Assembly (NCBI GenBank): GCA_963705955.1 | Contig: CAVPLH010000004.1 | Location: 45,544 to 109,543 of the forward strand | Source: WHSW01 sp963705955 | GTDB taxonomy: Bacteria > Actinomycetota > Thermoleophilia > Solirubrobacterales > 70-9 | Direction: 5' to 3' | Length of the DNA stretch: 64,000 nucleotides | In this document: positions 47,658 to 55,561 of the stretch, piece by piece | How the letters are laid out: every line of letters starts with the position of its first letter | Numbering within the stretch: position 1 is the first letter of the stretch | Program-made: the position numbers and the translations under genes | The notes under the pieces: model-generated | Databases searched by the model: none | What the model was told of the DNA's origin: nothing | What the model saw: only the letters and a program-made list of their open reading frames with translations

Positions 47658-48852
47658 CCCCGCCGCCGTCCGTGGGCGGCGGTTGAGGCGGCGGAGGCGC
47701 CGGGCCGGAGCCGGCGATCCGCGCCTGCACGAGCCGGCGGATCTTCGCCATCCTCGCCTCGAGCGCCCGGCCCGGGCACTCGGTCAGCCCGACCGTGCCG
47801 TGGCCGAAGATCTTGTTGAGGCGCACCCGGCGGCCGGCGGGATAGCGGCTCAGCTCCCCGCCCGCCGACGTCAGCGTCGTCTTGCCCCTCGCCGTCAGAC
47901 CGGCCGCCGCCAGCCTCCAGGCGAGGTAGCCGACGAGCGACGTCTTCGTCGCCGGAGTGATCGGGGTCGTCGTTTGGGTACCGATCACCGCGACCCCGGT
48001 GGTGATCGAGTTGAACCCCTGCGCGTGGGCGCCGACGACCGCCCGCTTGATGCCGCCGGCCCTTCCCTGGTAGACGTTTCCGAACCGGTCGACGAGCGCG
48101 TTGTAGCCGATGTCGTTCCAACCGTTGGCGTTACGGTGATAGCGGCAGATTCCGAGCACGATCGCCGGCGCCTCGGACTCGCTGTAGTCGTTCGCGGTCA
48201 CCGTGTGGTGGACGACCGCGGCCTTGACCGTGCCGTAGACCGGGGCTGCGCGCGGCCTGCAGCCGCCGTCCACCCGGTTGGCGCCCCAGGCTGCCCGGGA
48301 GATCATCCGCGGCCGGGTGGGGGTTGCCTCGGCCTCCGGCTCGACCAGGGCCGAGGCCGAGATGAAGGCCGAGTTGATCGCCCGGCGGGCCCCCGAGAGC
48401 AGGCCGCCGAGGGTGCTCGTCGTCCCGGAGACATTGACGTAGTGAAGGGTGCCCCGGGGCCGCCAGCCGCGCGTCCGCAGCTCGAGCTGGTCGGCACCGC
48501 CGAAGTAGACCGGGTCGCCCTCCGCCGACTCGATCCATCCGCTCCACTCCCCGTCCGTGTCGCGAGCCCGGATCTCGAGCGGCCGCAGCTCTCCGGCGAG
48601 CCCGACGAGGTCGAAGCGCTCCGGTGCCGTGATCACGTCGGAACGGAAGCTGACCGGGCCGCGCCCGGCGCGTGCGAGGGGGCGGACGCGCTTCGCCGCC
48701 GTTCCGGCCGCCGCCGGATCGATCGCCGGCAGACGCTGCTGGAAGTCGACCGCCTCGGGCAGGTAGGGCTTCGACGAGAGCGCCGGCGCGGCGACGTAGC
48801 CGCAGACGATCAGGATGATCGCGAGCAGCAGGTAACGCGGTTTGAATGACAC
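47644..48852 (-). CDS. N-acetylmuramoyl-L-alanine amidase (PGRP/Amidase_2 domain)
   Basis: About 402 residues from the GTG at 48852 (GGAG eight nt upstream); a GTG at 48867 is an alternative. N-terminal signal anchor (PRYLLLAIILIVCGYVAAPA), a beta-rich region, then a zinc amidase domain: SRAAWGANRVDGGCRPRAA, VVHHTVTANDYSESEAPAIV (first Zn His), YNALVDRFGNVYQGRAGG and FGHGTVGLTECPGRALEARM (second His and Cys). Cleaves peptidoglycan stem peptides. Pro-rich C-terminus. Overlaps the FemAB-like gene tail to tail by 14 nt. Confidence 0.92.
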   Translation of the reverse strand: MSFKPRYLLLAIILIVCGYVAAPALSSKPYLPEAVDFQQRLPAIDPAAAGTAAKRVRPLARAGRGPVSFRSDVITAPERFDLVGLAGELRPLEIRARDTDGEWSGWIESAEGDPVYFGGADQLELRTRGWRPRGTLHYVNVSGTTSTLGGLLSGARRAINSAFISASALVEPEAEATPTRPRMISRAAWGANRVDGGCRPRAAPVYGTVKAAVVHHTVTANDYSESEAPAIVLGICRYHRNANGWNDIGYNALVDRFGNVYQGRAGGIKRAVVGAHAQGFNSITTGVAVIGTQTTTPITPATKTSLVGYLAWRLAAAGLTARGKTTLTSAGGELSRYPAGRRVRLNKIFGHGTVGLTECPGRALEARMAKIRRLVQARIAGSGPAPPPPQPPPTDGGGVNPK

Positions 48853-48870
48853 CAAGATCTCCAACACCCA

Positions 48871-48894
48871 GGGGGCCGGATGGATTCGGCCCCC
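48871..48894 (-). other. Strong hairpin just upstream of the amidase gene
   Basis: GGGGGCCG (48871-48878) and CGGCCCCC (48887-48894) form an 8-bp stem with an 8-nt loop. No T-run follows on the minus strand, so it may be a weak terminator for the DUF3105 gene or an mRNA 5' structure for the amidase. Confidence 0.4.
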
Positions 48895-48982
48895 GAGGCT
48901 CAGAGCCGCAGATTTGCAGGTCTTTCACCCCGGCGCGGGTCGATCGTCCCGGCGGCCGTCGCGGGCCGGGGCGCGCCGCGGC

Positions 48983-49745
48983 TCAGCCGGGGACCGTGAT
49001 CGGCAGCGGCTCGGGGCCCTGGCCGCGATAGGTGTCGCGGAAGTCGCGGATCGCGTCCAGCGTCGCGCGCCCCTCGTACTGCTTGCAGCCGAGCAACTGC
49101 GTCCAGGCCGTTGCGGCGACCTCGTAGGGCATCTCGGTGTTCGGGAACATCAGCATCCCGTCGGGACTCTCGTCGAACACACCCTTGAGCGCCAGTTGGT
49201 CGGACTCCGGGAGCTTCGGCGAGTACTGAATCTCGATCCGGCCGTGCTCGAGCGAGTGGACGAAGTACCAGGGCTGCGGCATCACCGCGTAGGCGCCGTC
49301 GGCGAGCTGTTCCGGATTGTGGTTGCCCGACGTCGGAGGGTTGGTGCCGTAGTCAGGGATCTGGCTCTCCTTCGTGATGTGCGTGTTTCCCTCGTCGGGG
49401 AGGTCTTGCCGCAGCTCGCAGTTGGCCGCCTTGGCGGCCGTCTTGAGGTCGCCCTGCTGGAGCGCCGGCGGCGGCGTGCCCTCGCGTCCGTCCGGCTGCG
49501 TGTTGTGCAGGAAACCGCTCCTCACCTGGATGTGGGCGGCGGCCGGGATGTCCTGGCCGTTGACCTGATTCTCCGAGCTGCCGCCGCTGCCGATCACGAC
49601 CACGATCCCGATCGACGACAGCGAGGGTGAGCACCCCGGCCGCGGCGTAGCCGAACATCAGCCGCCGCCGCGCGGATTCCGCCTCGGCCTTCTCGGCCGC
49701 GAGCCGCTCTGCGCGGCGGCGTTCGCGTTCTGACTTGCTCGACAT
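48983..49745 (-). CDS. DUF3105 membrane protein (frameshifted)
   Basis: Basic, Arg/Glu-rich N-terminus MSSKSERERRRAERLAAEKA, then a transmembrane helix (LMFGYAAAGVLTLAV) that is cut by a frameshift at GTCGATCG (about 49608-49618); removing one base joins it to IGIVVVIGSGG and restores 253 residues. The DUF3105 domain has the family cluster TNPPTSGNHNPEQLADGAYA and WYFVHSLEHGRIEIQYSPKL. Function unknown; widely present in actinobacteria, probably facing outside. Confidence 0.85.
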
Positions 49746-49818
49746 CGGCGTCGCAGGGTAGCGAACGAACTTCAGCGGACTTTGAAGCGGGCGGGCGGGC
49801 GCGACCGCCGCCCGCGGC

Positions 49819-50649
49819 TCACGCGGCGGTGTCCCGCGCGCGCTCCTCGGCGTAGACGTCGACCACGAACCGGGCCAGCTCGTCGTCGAGCCGGCCCGGG
49901 CTGACCCGCCACTCGAGGATCGACTCCGCGTTGACGAGCCGGGCGAGCGGCAGCTCTTCGACCAGCATGTCGGAGTCCGTGAACGGGTGCAGCGGATCGG
50001 CCGGGTGCCCGATCACGAGTGCCGGGACGCCGATCAGCTCACGTTCCTCCCGCGGCGGAGCGGTGCGTCCGAACAGCAGTCCCTCGAGCACCGCCTCGGA
50101 GGCCTCCGGAGGGCGCCGGGTCCAGTCGAGGGTGATGTCGAGAAGGTAGTTGGAGCGCGGGATCCGGTTCGTGATCGCCGCCGTGACCCGCAGCAGAGGC
50201 TTGGCGACTCGGAGCGCGACCAGGATCGGGAGGAAGATCAGCCCGGCGGCGACGAGCGCGTTCTCGAGCACCGGCATCTCGATGAACAGCGCCCGCGACG
50301 CACGCGGGTGGCGCGCCGCGAGCTCGAGCGCGACGTTGGCTCCGAGCGAGGTGCCGCCGACCGCGGGCCGGTCGAGCTCGAGATGGTCGATCAGCGCCGC
50401 GACCTGGTCCGCGAACGCGGTCATGCTGTAGGCGCGCATGTCGGTCGGCTTGTCCGAGGCGCCGTGGCCGAGCAGGTCGAGGGCGATCACCCGGATCCCG
50501 CGCGACGCCATCTCGGGGGCGAGATGGTCGTACATGTGCCTGTTCATCAGCAGGCCGTGGGCGAGGACCAGGACTCGGTCGCCCTCGCCGTAGTCGGCGA
50601 ACGCGATCCGGTGGCCGTTGTGGCGGAAGGATCCCTCGACGACGGCCAT
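49819..50649 (-). CDS. Alpha/beta hydrolase
   Basis: 276 residues. Oxyanion HG in VLAHGLLMNRHMYDHLAPEM, nucleophile elbow GGTSLGANVALELAARHP, and an acid/His end PADPLHPFTDSDMLV. Single-domain serine hydrolase; substrate unknown. Follows the TetR gene by 7 nt and is probably co-transcribed and repressed with it. Confidence 0.9.
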   Translation of the reverse strand: MAVVEGSFRHNGHRIAFADYGEGDRVLVLAHGLLMNRHMYDHLAPEMASRGIRVIALDLLGHGASDKPTDMRAYSMTAFADQVAALIDHLELDRPAVGGTSLGANVALELAARHPRASRALFIEMPVLENALVAAGLIFLPILVALRVAKPLLRVTAAITNRIPRSNYLLDITLDWTRRPPEASEAVLEGLLFGRTAPPREERELIGVPALVIGHPADPLHPFTDSDMLVEELPLARLVNAESILEWRVSPGRLDDELARFVVDVYAEERARDTAA

Positions 50650-50656
50650 CGACGAG

Positions 50657-51286
50657 TCAGTCTATGCGGGCTCCCGGCGCCGGCGTCCTGCTCGCCACGG
50701 TCGCTGCGGCGAAGGTGACGGCGACGTCGAGCGGGATCTGCTTCGGAACGTCGGGACGATCGATCCACCACAGCGCCAGACCGACGAGCCCGCTGCGCAG
50801 CACCTCGGCCGTCGGCTCGATCAGCTCGCTGTCCGCCGCGGTCGATGCCCGGCTGCCGAGAAAGCCTGCGAGGACCTCGCGGGCGCGCAGGCTGACGCGC
50901 CGGCGCAACGCGCGGATCTCCTCATCGCCCGAGCTGTCTCGAAACAGCATCAGCCAGGCGTGGCTGTTGAGGCGCACGTAGTCGAGCCAGCGGTCGAGGA
51001 TCGAGCGCAGCAGATCCTCCGCAGGCTCCCCGGGCTCCGCGCCGACGAAAAAGCGCGGCAGGTCCGCCTCGTGCTGCTCGAGCAGCGCCATGTAGAGCAC
51101 CTTCTTCGATCCGAAGTGTCGGTAGATGATCGGCTTCGTCACGCCCGCCGCCGCCGCGATGTCGTCGAGCCTCGTGCGTCCGTAACCGCGCTCTCCGAAC
51201 AGCGCCGCCGCCGCCCGGGCGATCTCGGCCCGACGCCGCTCGGCGGAGTATCGGCGGCGACGCTCGGGTTTCGTTGCTTCGGCCAT
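50657..51286 (-). CDS. TetR-family transcriptional regulator
   Basis: 209 residues. N-terminal HTH from about 20 to 65 (EIARAAAALFGERGYGRTRL, then DDIAAAAGVTKPIIYRHFGS). C-terminal ligand domain is TetR_C-like, ligand unknown. Transcribed leftward from a short intergenic region holding a perfect palindrome, with the cupin gene to the right. Confidence 0.93.
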   Translation of the reverse strand: MAEATKPERRRRYSAERRRAEIARAAAALFGERGYGRTRLDDIAAAAGVTKPIIYRHFGSKKVLYMALLEQHEADLPRFFVGAEPGEPAEDLLRSILDRWLDYVRLNSHAWLMLFRDSSGDEEIRALRRRVSLRAREVLAGFLGSRASTAADSELIEPTAEVLRSGLVGLALWWIDRPDVPKQIPLDVAVTFAAATVASRTPAPGARID

Positions 51287-51317
51287 CGGCTACCGGAGAG
51301 TAACTCGGGAGTGCTAA

Positions 51318-51333
51318 GTTACTCGCGAGTAAC
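51318..51333. promoter_or_regulatory. Palindromic operator of the TetR regulator (candidate)
   Basis: GTTACTCGCGAGTAAC, a perfect 16-bp inverted repeat, with a related half-site block GAGTAACTC at 51297-51305 on its left. It lies between the divergent TetR and cupin genes, where autoregulating TetR repressors bind. Confidence 0.65.
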
Positions 51334-51365
51334 CACGAAGGCAGACCCAGCGCGAAGGAGGCCAG

Positions 51366-51857
51366 ATGTCAGACGTGACCCGCGACCCGGTCCACCGGGT
51401 GCGCTACTCGTTCGAGCCCGACGGAGACGACCTGATCATCGACAACTGGCTCGAGCCCGGCGGCGGTCTTCCCGAGCATCTGCACCCGCGACAGGAGGAG
51501 CGCTGGCGGGTGATCGACGGAGAGGTCCGCTTCCAGGTCGGGACGACGAAGCGGGTGATCGGGCCCGCCGACGGGGAGATCGTGGTCCACCCGAACACCA
51601 AGCACTCGCTCGAGAGCGTCAGCGACAGGGACGCCCACCTGCGCTGCGTCGCCTCGCCGGCGCTGGGCCTCGAGGCGTTTCTCACCGAGAGCGCGGCGGC
51701 GGCGAACGAAGGCCTGTTCATGCGCGGCGGCATCCCGCGGAATCTCAGAGGGGCGAGGTGGGCAGCGGACTTCCTGAAGCGGCATCGCGAGGACGTCGTG
51801 ATGTCGTTTCCGCCTCGTTTCGCCCAGCGCGCGATGATCGCGCTGCTGGCGCGCTGA
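51366..51857 (+). CDS. Cupin-domain protein
   Basis: 163 residues. Cupin motif 1 with LPEHLHPRQEERWRVIDGEV and motif 2 with IVVHPNTKHSLESVSDRDAH. No catalytic activity can be predicted; the metal-binding pattern H-x-H plus E is present in part (LHPRQEE). Strong Shine-Dalgarno GAAGGAGG. Divergent from TetR, hence probably its target. Confidence 0.85.
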   Translation: MSDVTRDPVHRVRYSFEPDGDDLIIDNWLEPGGGLPEHLHPRQEERWRVIDGEVRFQVGTTKRVIGPADGEIVVHPNTKHSLESVSDRDAHLRCVASPALGLEAFLTESAAAANEGLFMRGGIPRNLRGARWAADFLKRHREDVVMSFPPRFAQRAMIALLAR

Positions 51858-51866
51858 CCGCAGCGC

Positions 51867-52784
51867 TCAGCCGGCCGGGATCCGCTGCGCCTCGCCGGGG
51901 CCGGCGCGCTCCCAGGGCCGCGACGCGCGCAGCGCCGCGAGCACGGCGCGGGTCGCGGGCGCCCGGTTGAGGGCGTAGAAATGGATTCCGGGGGCACCTG
52001 CGGCAAGCAGCTCATCGCACTGAAGCGCCGCATAGGCGACGCCGAGCAACGCCTCCGCCTCCTCGTCGCCGCCGAGCGCCCGCATCGCCGACTCGAGCTC
52101 GGCCGGGATCGAGGCGTCGCAGAGATCGCAGATCCGGGCCACTTGGGCGAAGCTCTGGATCGGGATCACGCCGGGGATGATCGGGACCTCGATCCCGGTC
52201 TCGCGCGCCGAGGCGACGAAGTCGAAATAGGCGCGGTTGTCGAAGAACAGCTGCGTGATCAGGAAGGTCGCACCGGCGTCGACCTTCGACTTCAGGTAGG
52301 CGAGGTCCGCCTCCGGGCTCGCGGCCTCGGGGTGGACCTCCGGGAAGCAGGCACCGCCGATCGCGAAGCCGTAGTCGGCGGCGATGAACCGAGTCAGCTC
52401 GGCCGCTGAGGAGAGGCCGTCGGCCGGGGCGGCGAACTCGGCCTCGCCCCGCGGCGGATCGCCGCGCAGGGCGAGCACGTTGTGAACCCCGACGGCGGCG
52501 AACCGGTCGAGGATCGCGCTCAGGCCCGCGCGGGTCTCGCCGACGCAGCTCAGGTGGGCCATCGTCTCGATCTCGTAGTCGCGCGTGATCCGCTCGGCCA
52601 TCTCGATCGTGCCGTCCCGGGTCGAGCCGCCGGCCCCGTAGGTCACAGAGACGTAATCGGGTCGCAGCGGTTTCAGCGCCGCAACGGTCTCGAACAGCTG
52701 AGCGACGCCCTGATCGGTCTTCGGGGGGAAGAACTCGACCGAGAACACCGGCCGCTGGATCGCGAGCAGCTCGTCGATGCGCAT
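51867..52784 (-). CDS. metF: Methylenetetrahydrofolate reductase
   Basis: 305 residues from the ATG at 52782-52784. TIM-barrel FAD enzyme reducing 5,10-methylene-THF to 5-methyl-THF for methionine synthesis. Conserved VFSVEFFPPKTDQGVAQLFE, YVSVTYGAGGSTRDGTIEMA, AHLSCVGETRAGLSAIL, LALRGDPPRGE and VDAGATFLITQLFFDN are visible. Divergent from the ABC ATPase gene, 45 nt apart. Confidence 0.96.
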   Translation of the reverse strand: MRIDELLAIQRPVFSVEFFPPKTDQGVAQLFETVAALKPLRPDYVSVTYGAGGSTRDGTIEMAERITRDYEIETMAHLSCVGETRAGLSAILDRFAAVGVHNVLALRGDPPRGEAEFAAPADGLSSAAELTRFIAADYGFAIGGACFPEVHPEAASPEADLAYLKSKVDAGATFLITQLFFDNRAYFDFVASARETGIEVPIIPGVIPIQSFAQVARICDLCDASIPAELESAMRALGGDEEAEALLGVAYAALQCDELLAAGAPGIHFYALNRAPATRAVLAALRASRPWERAGPGEAQRIPAG

Positions 52785-52829
52785 GAAGCGCTGATGGTAG
52801 AGCGAGACCGACGGGTCTAGACTCGGTTC

Positions 52830-53624
52830 ATGCCAACGGACTCGCATTCGGGTCATGCGATCGAGCTCGTTGACGTCTCGAAGCGGTTCGGGCCAGAGCG
52901 CGTCCTCGACCGCGTCAACCTCACGATCCCGAGCGGTGAGATCACGGTCCTGCTTGGTCCGTCCGGGGCCGGGAAGACGGTCACGATCAGCCACATCGTC
53001 GGTCTGCTTCAGCCGGACCGGGGCGCCGTCAGGGTCGAGGGGAAGGATCTCGCGAAGATCTCCGACGCCGAGCTGTTCGAGCTTCGGCAGGGGATGAGCG
53101 TCGTGCTCCAGGGCACGCTGCCGTTCACCTGCGGCCTCTTCTTCTCACTCAACGTCTATGAGAACGTGGCCTTCGCCCTTCGCCAGCGAAACCGCTGGCC
53201 CGAGGAGCGGGTGCGCGCCGTGACGATGACCAATCTCCGGATGGTCGGCCTCGCCGATCGCGCCAACGACATGCCCGACCAGCTCTCGGCCGGGATGTGC
53301 AAGCGGGTCGCGATCGCACGGGCCCTCGCGCTGCAGGCGAGGATCGTGATCATCGACGACTTCGACAGCGGGATCGACGGCGTCCGACTCTCGCTGCTCT
53401 GCCAGGTGATCGCCGATGTTCAGGGCGAGACCGGCGCCACGTTCCTCGTCACGACCCACAACATGCGTGCGGCTCGGGCCCTCGCCGACCACGTCGCCGT
53501 GATCCACGCCGGCCGGGTCGTCTCCAACGGGGCCGCGGGCGAGGTGCTCGACTCGAGCGAGCCGCTGGTGCGCCAGCTGGTCACAGGGGCTACCGCGGGG
53601 CCGATCCGGCTCCGCGACGTCTAA
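52830..53624 (+). CDS. MlaF/Mkl-type ABC transporter ATPase
   Basis: 264 residues. Walker A GPSGAGKT 43-50, Q-loop VVLQGTLPFT about 91-100, signature LSAGM 152-156 (usual LSGGQ), Walker B RIVIIDDFDSGID 171-183, H-loop H210. The sequence around LPFTCGLFFSLNVYENVAFA resembles MlaF, which drives Mce-type lipid transport. Two deviations: the catalytic Glu is replaced by Asp177, and no permease or Mce gene lies nearby. It may serve a partner encoded elsewhere. Confidence 0.85.
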   Translation: MPTDSHSGHAIELVDVSKRFGPERVLDRVNLTIPSGEITVLLGPSGAGKTVTISHIVGLLQPDRGAVRVEGKDLAKISDAELFELRQGMSVVLQGTLPFTCGLFFSLNVYENVAFALRQRNRWPEERVRAVTMTNLRMVGLADRANDMPDQLSAGMCKRVAIARALALQARIVIIDDFDSGIDGVRLSLLCQVIADVQGETGATFLVTTHNMRAARALADHVAVIHAGRVVSNGAAGEVLDSSEPLVRQLVTGATAGPIRLRDV

Positions 53625-53631
53625 CCGCCGA

Positions 53632-54369
53632 TCATCCCCGCCGGTGGGCGATCTTCGCCGTTGCCTGGGCGGTGGGCTTGACCGAGAGGTAGTCGACGTC
53701 GACGCGGCCGGGCCGCGTGACGCAGAACGTGATCAGCTCGGCGACGTCCTCGGCGACCAGCGGCTCGAGCCCGCGGTAGACGTCCGCGGCCCGTTCGGCG
53801 TCGCCGTCGAAGCGGACCAGCGAGAACTCCGTCTCGACCAGCCCCGGGGCGATCTCGGTCACCCGGATGTTCTCGGAATGCAGCTCGAGCCGCATCGTCT
53901 GGGCGATCGCGTGAACGGCGTGCTTGGCGGCGGTGTACCCGCCACCGCCCTCGTAGACCTCGACCCCCGCGATCGACCCGACGATGACGATCGTCGGGTT
54001 CGTCGCCCGCCGCAGCCTCGGCAGCAGCGCCGTGGTCACCCGGACGATGCCCATCGCGTTCGACTCGAACATCTCGCGCCAGTGCTCCTCGTCCGCGTGC
54101 TCGAGCCGCTCGAGCCCCAAAGCGCCTCCGGCGCTGTGCACGACCACCGCGACCTCGGGCAGGGCCTCGGCGAGCGCGGCGACCGAGTCCCGGTCGGTCA
54201 CGTCGAGCGGCAGGGCGCGGCCGCCGACCTCCGCGGCGAGCCGCCGGCAGCGCTCGACGCGACGTGCGGCGGCGACCGTCGCATAGCCGGCGTCCGCGAG
54301 CGCGCGGACGGTCGCGGCGCCGATCCCGCTCGAGGCGCCGGTGACGAGGGCGGTCTGGGTTCCGTCCAC
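53632..54369 (-). CDS. Short-chain dehydrogenase/reductase
   Basis: 245 residues. NAD(P) motif TGASSGIG, catalytic Tyr-Lys in GYTAAKHAVHAIAQTMRLEL and Ser in IVIVGSIAGVEVYEG. Close in pattern to the YdfG/SDR serine/3-hydroxy acid dehydrogenases (IRVTEIAPGLVETEFSLVRF). Substrate unknown. Convergent with the ABC ATPase gene, 7 nt apart. Confidence 0.9.
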   Translation of the reverse strand: MDGTQTALVTGASSGIGAATVRALADAGYATVAAARRVERCRRLAAEVGGRALPLDVTDRDSVAALAEALPEVAVVVHSAGGALGLERLEHADEEHWREMFESNAMGIVRVTTALLPRLRRATNPTIVIVGSIAGVEVYEGGGGYTAAKHAVHAIAQTMRLELHSENIRVTEIAPGLVETEFSLVRFDGDAERAADVYRGLEPLVAEDVAELITFCVTRPGRVDVDYLSVKPTAQATAKIAHRRG

Positions 54370-54429
54370 CCGCCGGAGGCTAAATCACGCGGGCGAAACC
54401 GCGGGCTTGCGCGCCGGGTAGGGAGGTCA

Positions 54430-55128
54430 GTGGAGTCGCAGAGCCCACAGAGGCCGGTCGAGGCGACGCGCGAGCCGAGCTTCCTGCTCGCCGTGCCGGA
54501 AAAGCGACTGCTGCGCTGGATCGCCGCCCGGCTTCCGCGCTGGATCCTGCCTGATGACCTGACCGTGCTCGGGGTGGTCGCGGCGTTCGGTGTCGCGGTT
54601 GCGTATCAGCTCGCGAACGACTCGCTCGACTGGCTCTGGGTCGCCAGCGCGCTCCTCGTCGTCCAGTGGCTGGGTGACTCGCTCGACGGCACGCTGGCCC
54701 GCGTGCGCGAGATCGAGCGGCCGACCTACGGCTACTACCTCGATCATCTCGTCGACGCAATCGCCACCGCGGCGATCGGGATCGGCCTCGGCCTCTCGCC
54801 GCTGATGCTGCTCTCGATCGGCACCCTGATCGTGGTCGCCTACCTGATTCTCTCGATCAACGTCTACCTCGAGAGCTTCGCCTTCAACCGCTTCTCGATC
54901 GGCTACGGGTACGTCGGCCCGACCGAGATCCGGCTGATCCTGATCGCCCTCAACACGGTCGTCGCGCTCGGCGCCGGGCTCGACTTCGTCGTCGCCGACC
55001 TCGAGCTCACGGTCTTCGACCTGATCGGGCTCGCGATCGCCGGAACGATGATCGCCCTGCTCGCCGCTCGGGCGGCGCGCAACCTGCGCGAGCTCGCCCG
55101 CAGGGAGCCTCCGGCCCCGAGACGCTGA
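54430..55128 (+). CDS. CDP-alcohol phosphatidyltransferase
   Basis: 232 residues from the GTG at 54430. The family signature is complete: D83-x2-D86-G87-x2-A90-R91-x9-G101-x3-D105-x3-D109, all on the cytoplasmic edge of the first helices. About six transmembrane segments. Transfers a phosphoalcohol from CDP-diacylglycerol or a similar donor during phospholipid synthesis; the alcohol cannot be told from sequence alone. Confidence 0.88.
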   Translation: MESQSPQRPVEATREPSFLLAVPEKRLLRWIAARLPRWILPDDLTVLGVVAAFGVAVAYQLANDSLDWLWVASALLVVQWLGDSLDGTLARVREIERPTYGYYLDHLVDAIATAAIGIGLGLSPLMLLSIGTLIVVAYLILSINVYLESFAFNRFSIGYGYVGPTEIRLILIALNTVVALGAGLDFVVADLELTVFDLIGLAIAGTMIALLAARAARNLRELARREPPAPRR

Positions 55129-55179
55129 GCCACGGGCTCGCCATTTCCCGCAGATTGCGGCATTGTCGGTCTCCATCGC

Positions 55180-55208
55180 TTGCATTCGCCACCGCCCACT
55201 ACTAGATT
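55180..55208 (+). promoter_or_regulatory. Sigma70-like promoter
   Basis: TTGCAT (55180-55185), a 17-nt spacer, and TAGATT (55203-55208): one of the best -35/-10 pairs seen here. Transcription would begin near 55214 and enter the structured region ahead of moxR. Confidence 0.6.
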
Positions 55209-55360
55209 CGCCGCAGCGGTTCGGGAGAGAGGAAAACGGCGGCGAAAGCCAAGCAGCCGGGCCTCTCGAAGGAGACTCGCAAAGCTTAGATTCGTGCGAA
55301 GGCTACGCGCGAGGCAGGCAGAGCAGAGTCGCCACCGGACCGCGTTTTACTGCTCAGCCG
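55209..55360 (+). ncRNA. Candidate structured RNA upstream of moxR
   Basis: The 433-nt gap between the CDP-alcohol gene and moxR contains nested helices right after a good promoter: GAGAGG 55227-55232 with CCTCTC 55262-55267, enclosing CGGC 55237-55240 with GCCG 55256-55259 and GGC-GAAA-GCC 55241-55250. A second domain has CTCGC 55276-55280 with GCGAG 55309-55313, AGC 55283-55285 with GCT 55302-55304, and TTCG 55291-55294 with CGAA 55297-55300. GAGCAG 55321-55326 pairs with CTGCTC 55350-55355. I tested it mentally against c-di-GMP, glycine, SAM, cobalamin, tmRNA, SRP and RNase P patterns without a fit. The rest of the gap (55361-55549) shows nothing I can name. Confidence 0.45.
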
Positions 55361-55549
55361 CCCTGTGATCTCGCCGCACGGGGCTGTCCGACCGCCTCTC
55401 TACGGTCCGCGTCGCGGCGATCAGCCGTCGGCTCGGGTTGGCCTGCCGCCTGCGAGTCGCGCGACCGGGGCGCAACCGGGGAGCGTGCGCCGAGGTGAGA
55501 CCCCGGAAGTCATCTTCGGCTAGCCCGCCCGCCCCCCAACCCGAATCCC

Positions 55550-55555
55550 TACCAT
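55550..55555 (+). promoter_or_regulatory. Candidate -10 of a leaderless moxR transcript
   Basis: TACCAT ends six nucleotides before the GTG start at 55562. If used, moxR has its own leaderless promoter and the RNA upstream is a separate transcript. Confidence 0.35.
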
Positions 55556-55561
55556 GGATGC

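Noticed and set aside
48871..48930. c-di-AMP (ydaO) riboswitch upstream of the amidase
   Set aside because: Amidases are common targets, but the conserved ydaO sequence blocks are absent; only one hairpin is seen.
55209..55360. Class I c-di-GMP riboswitch in front of moxR
   Set aside because: GCAAAGC and GGCUACG segments are suggestive, but the conserved GGCAAACC and the GGGUUACC core are missing, so I do not assign it.
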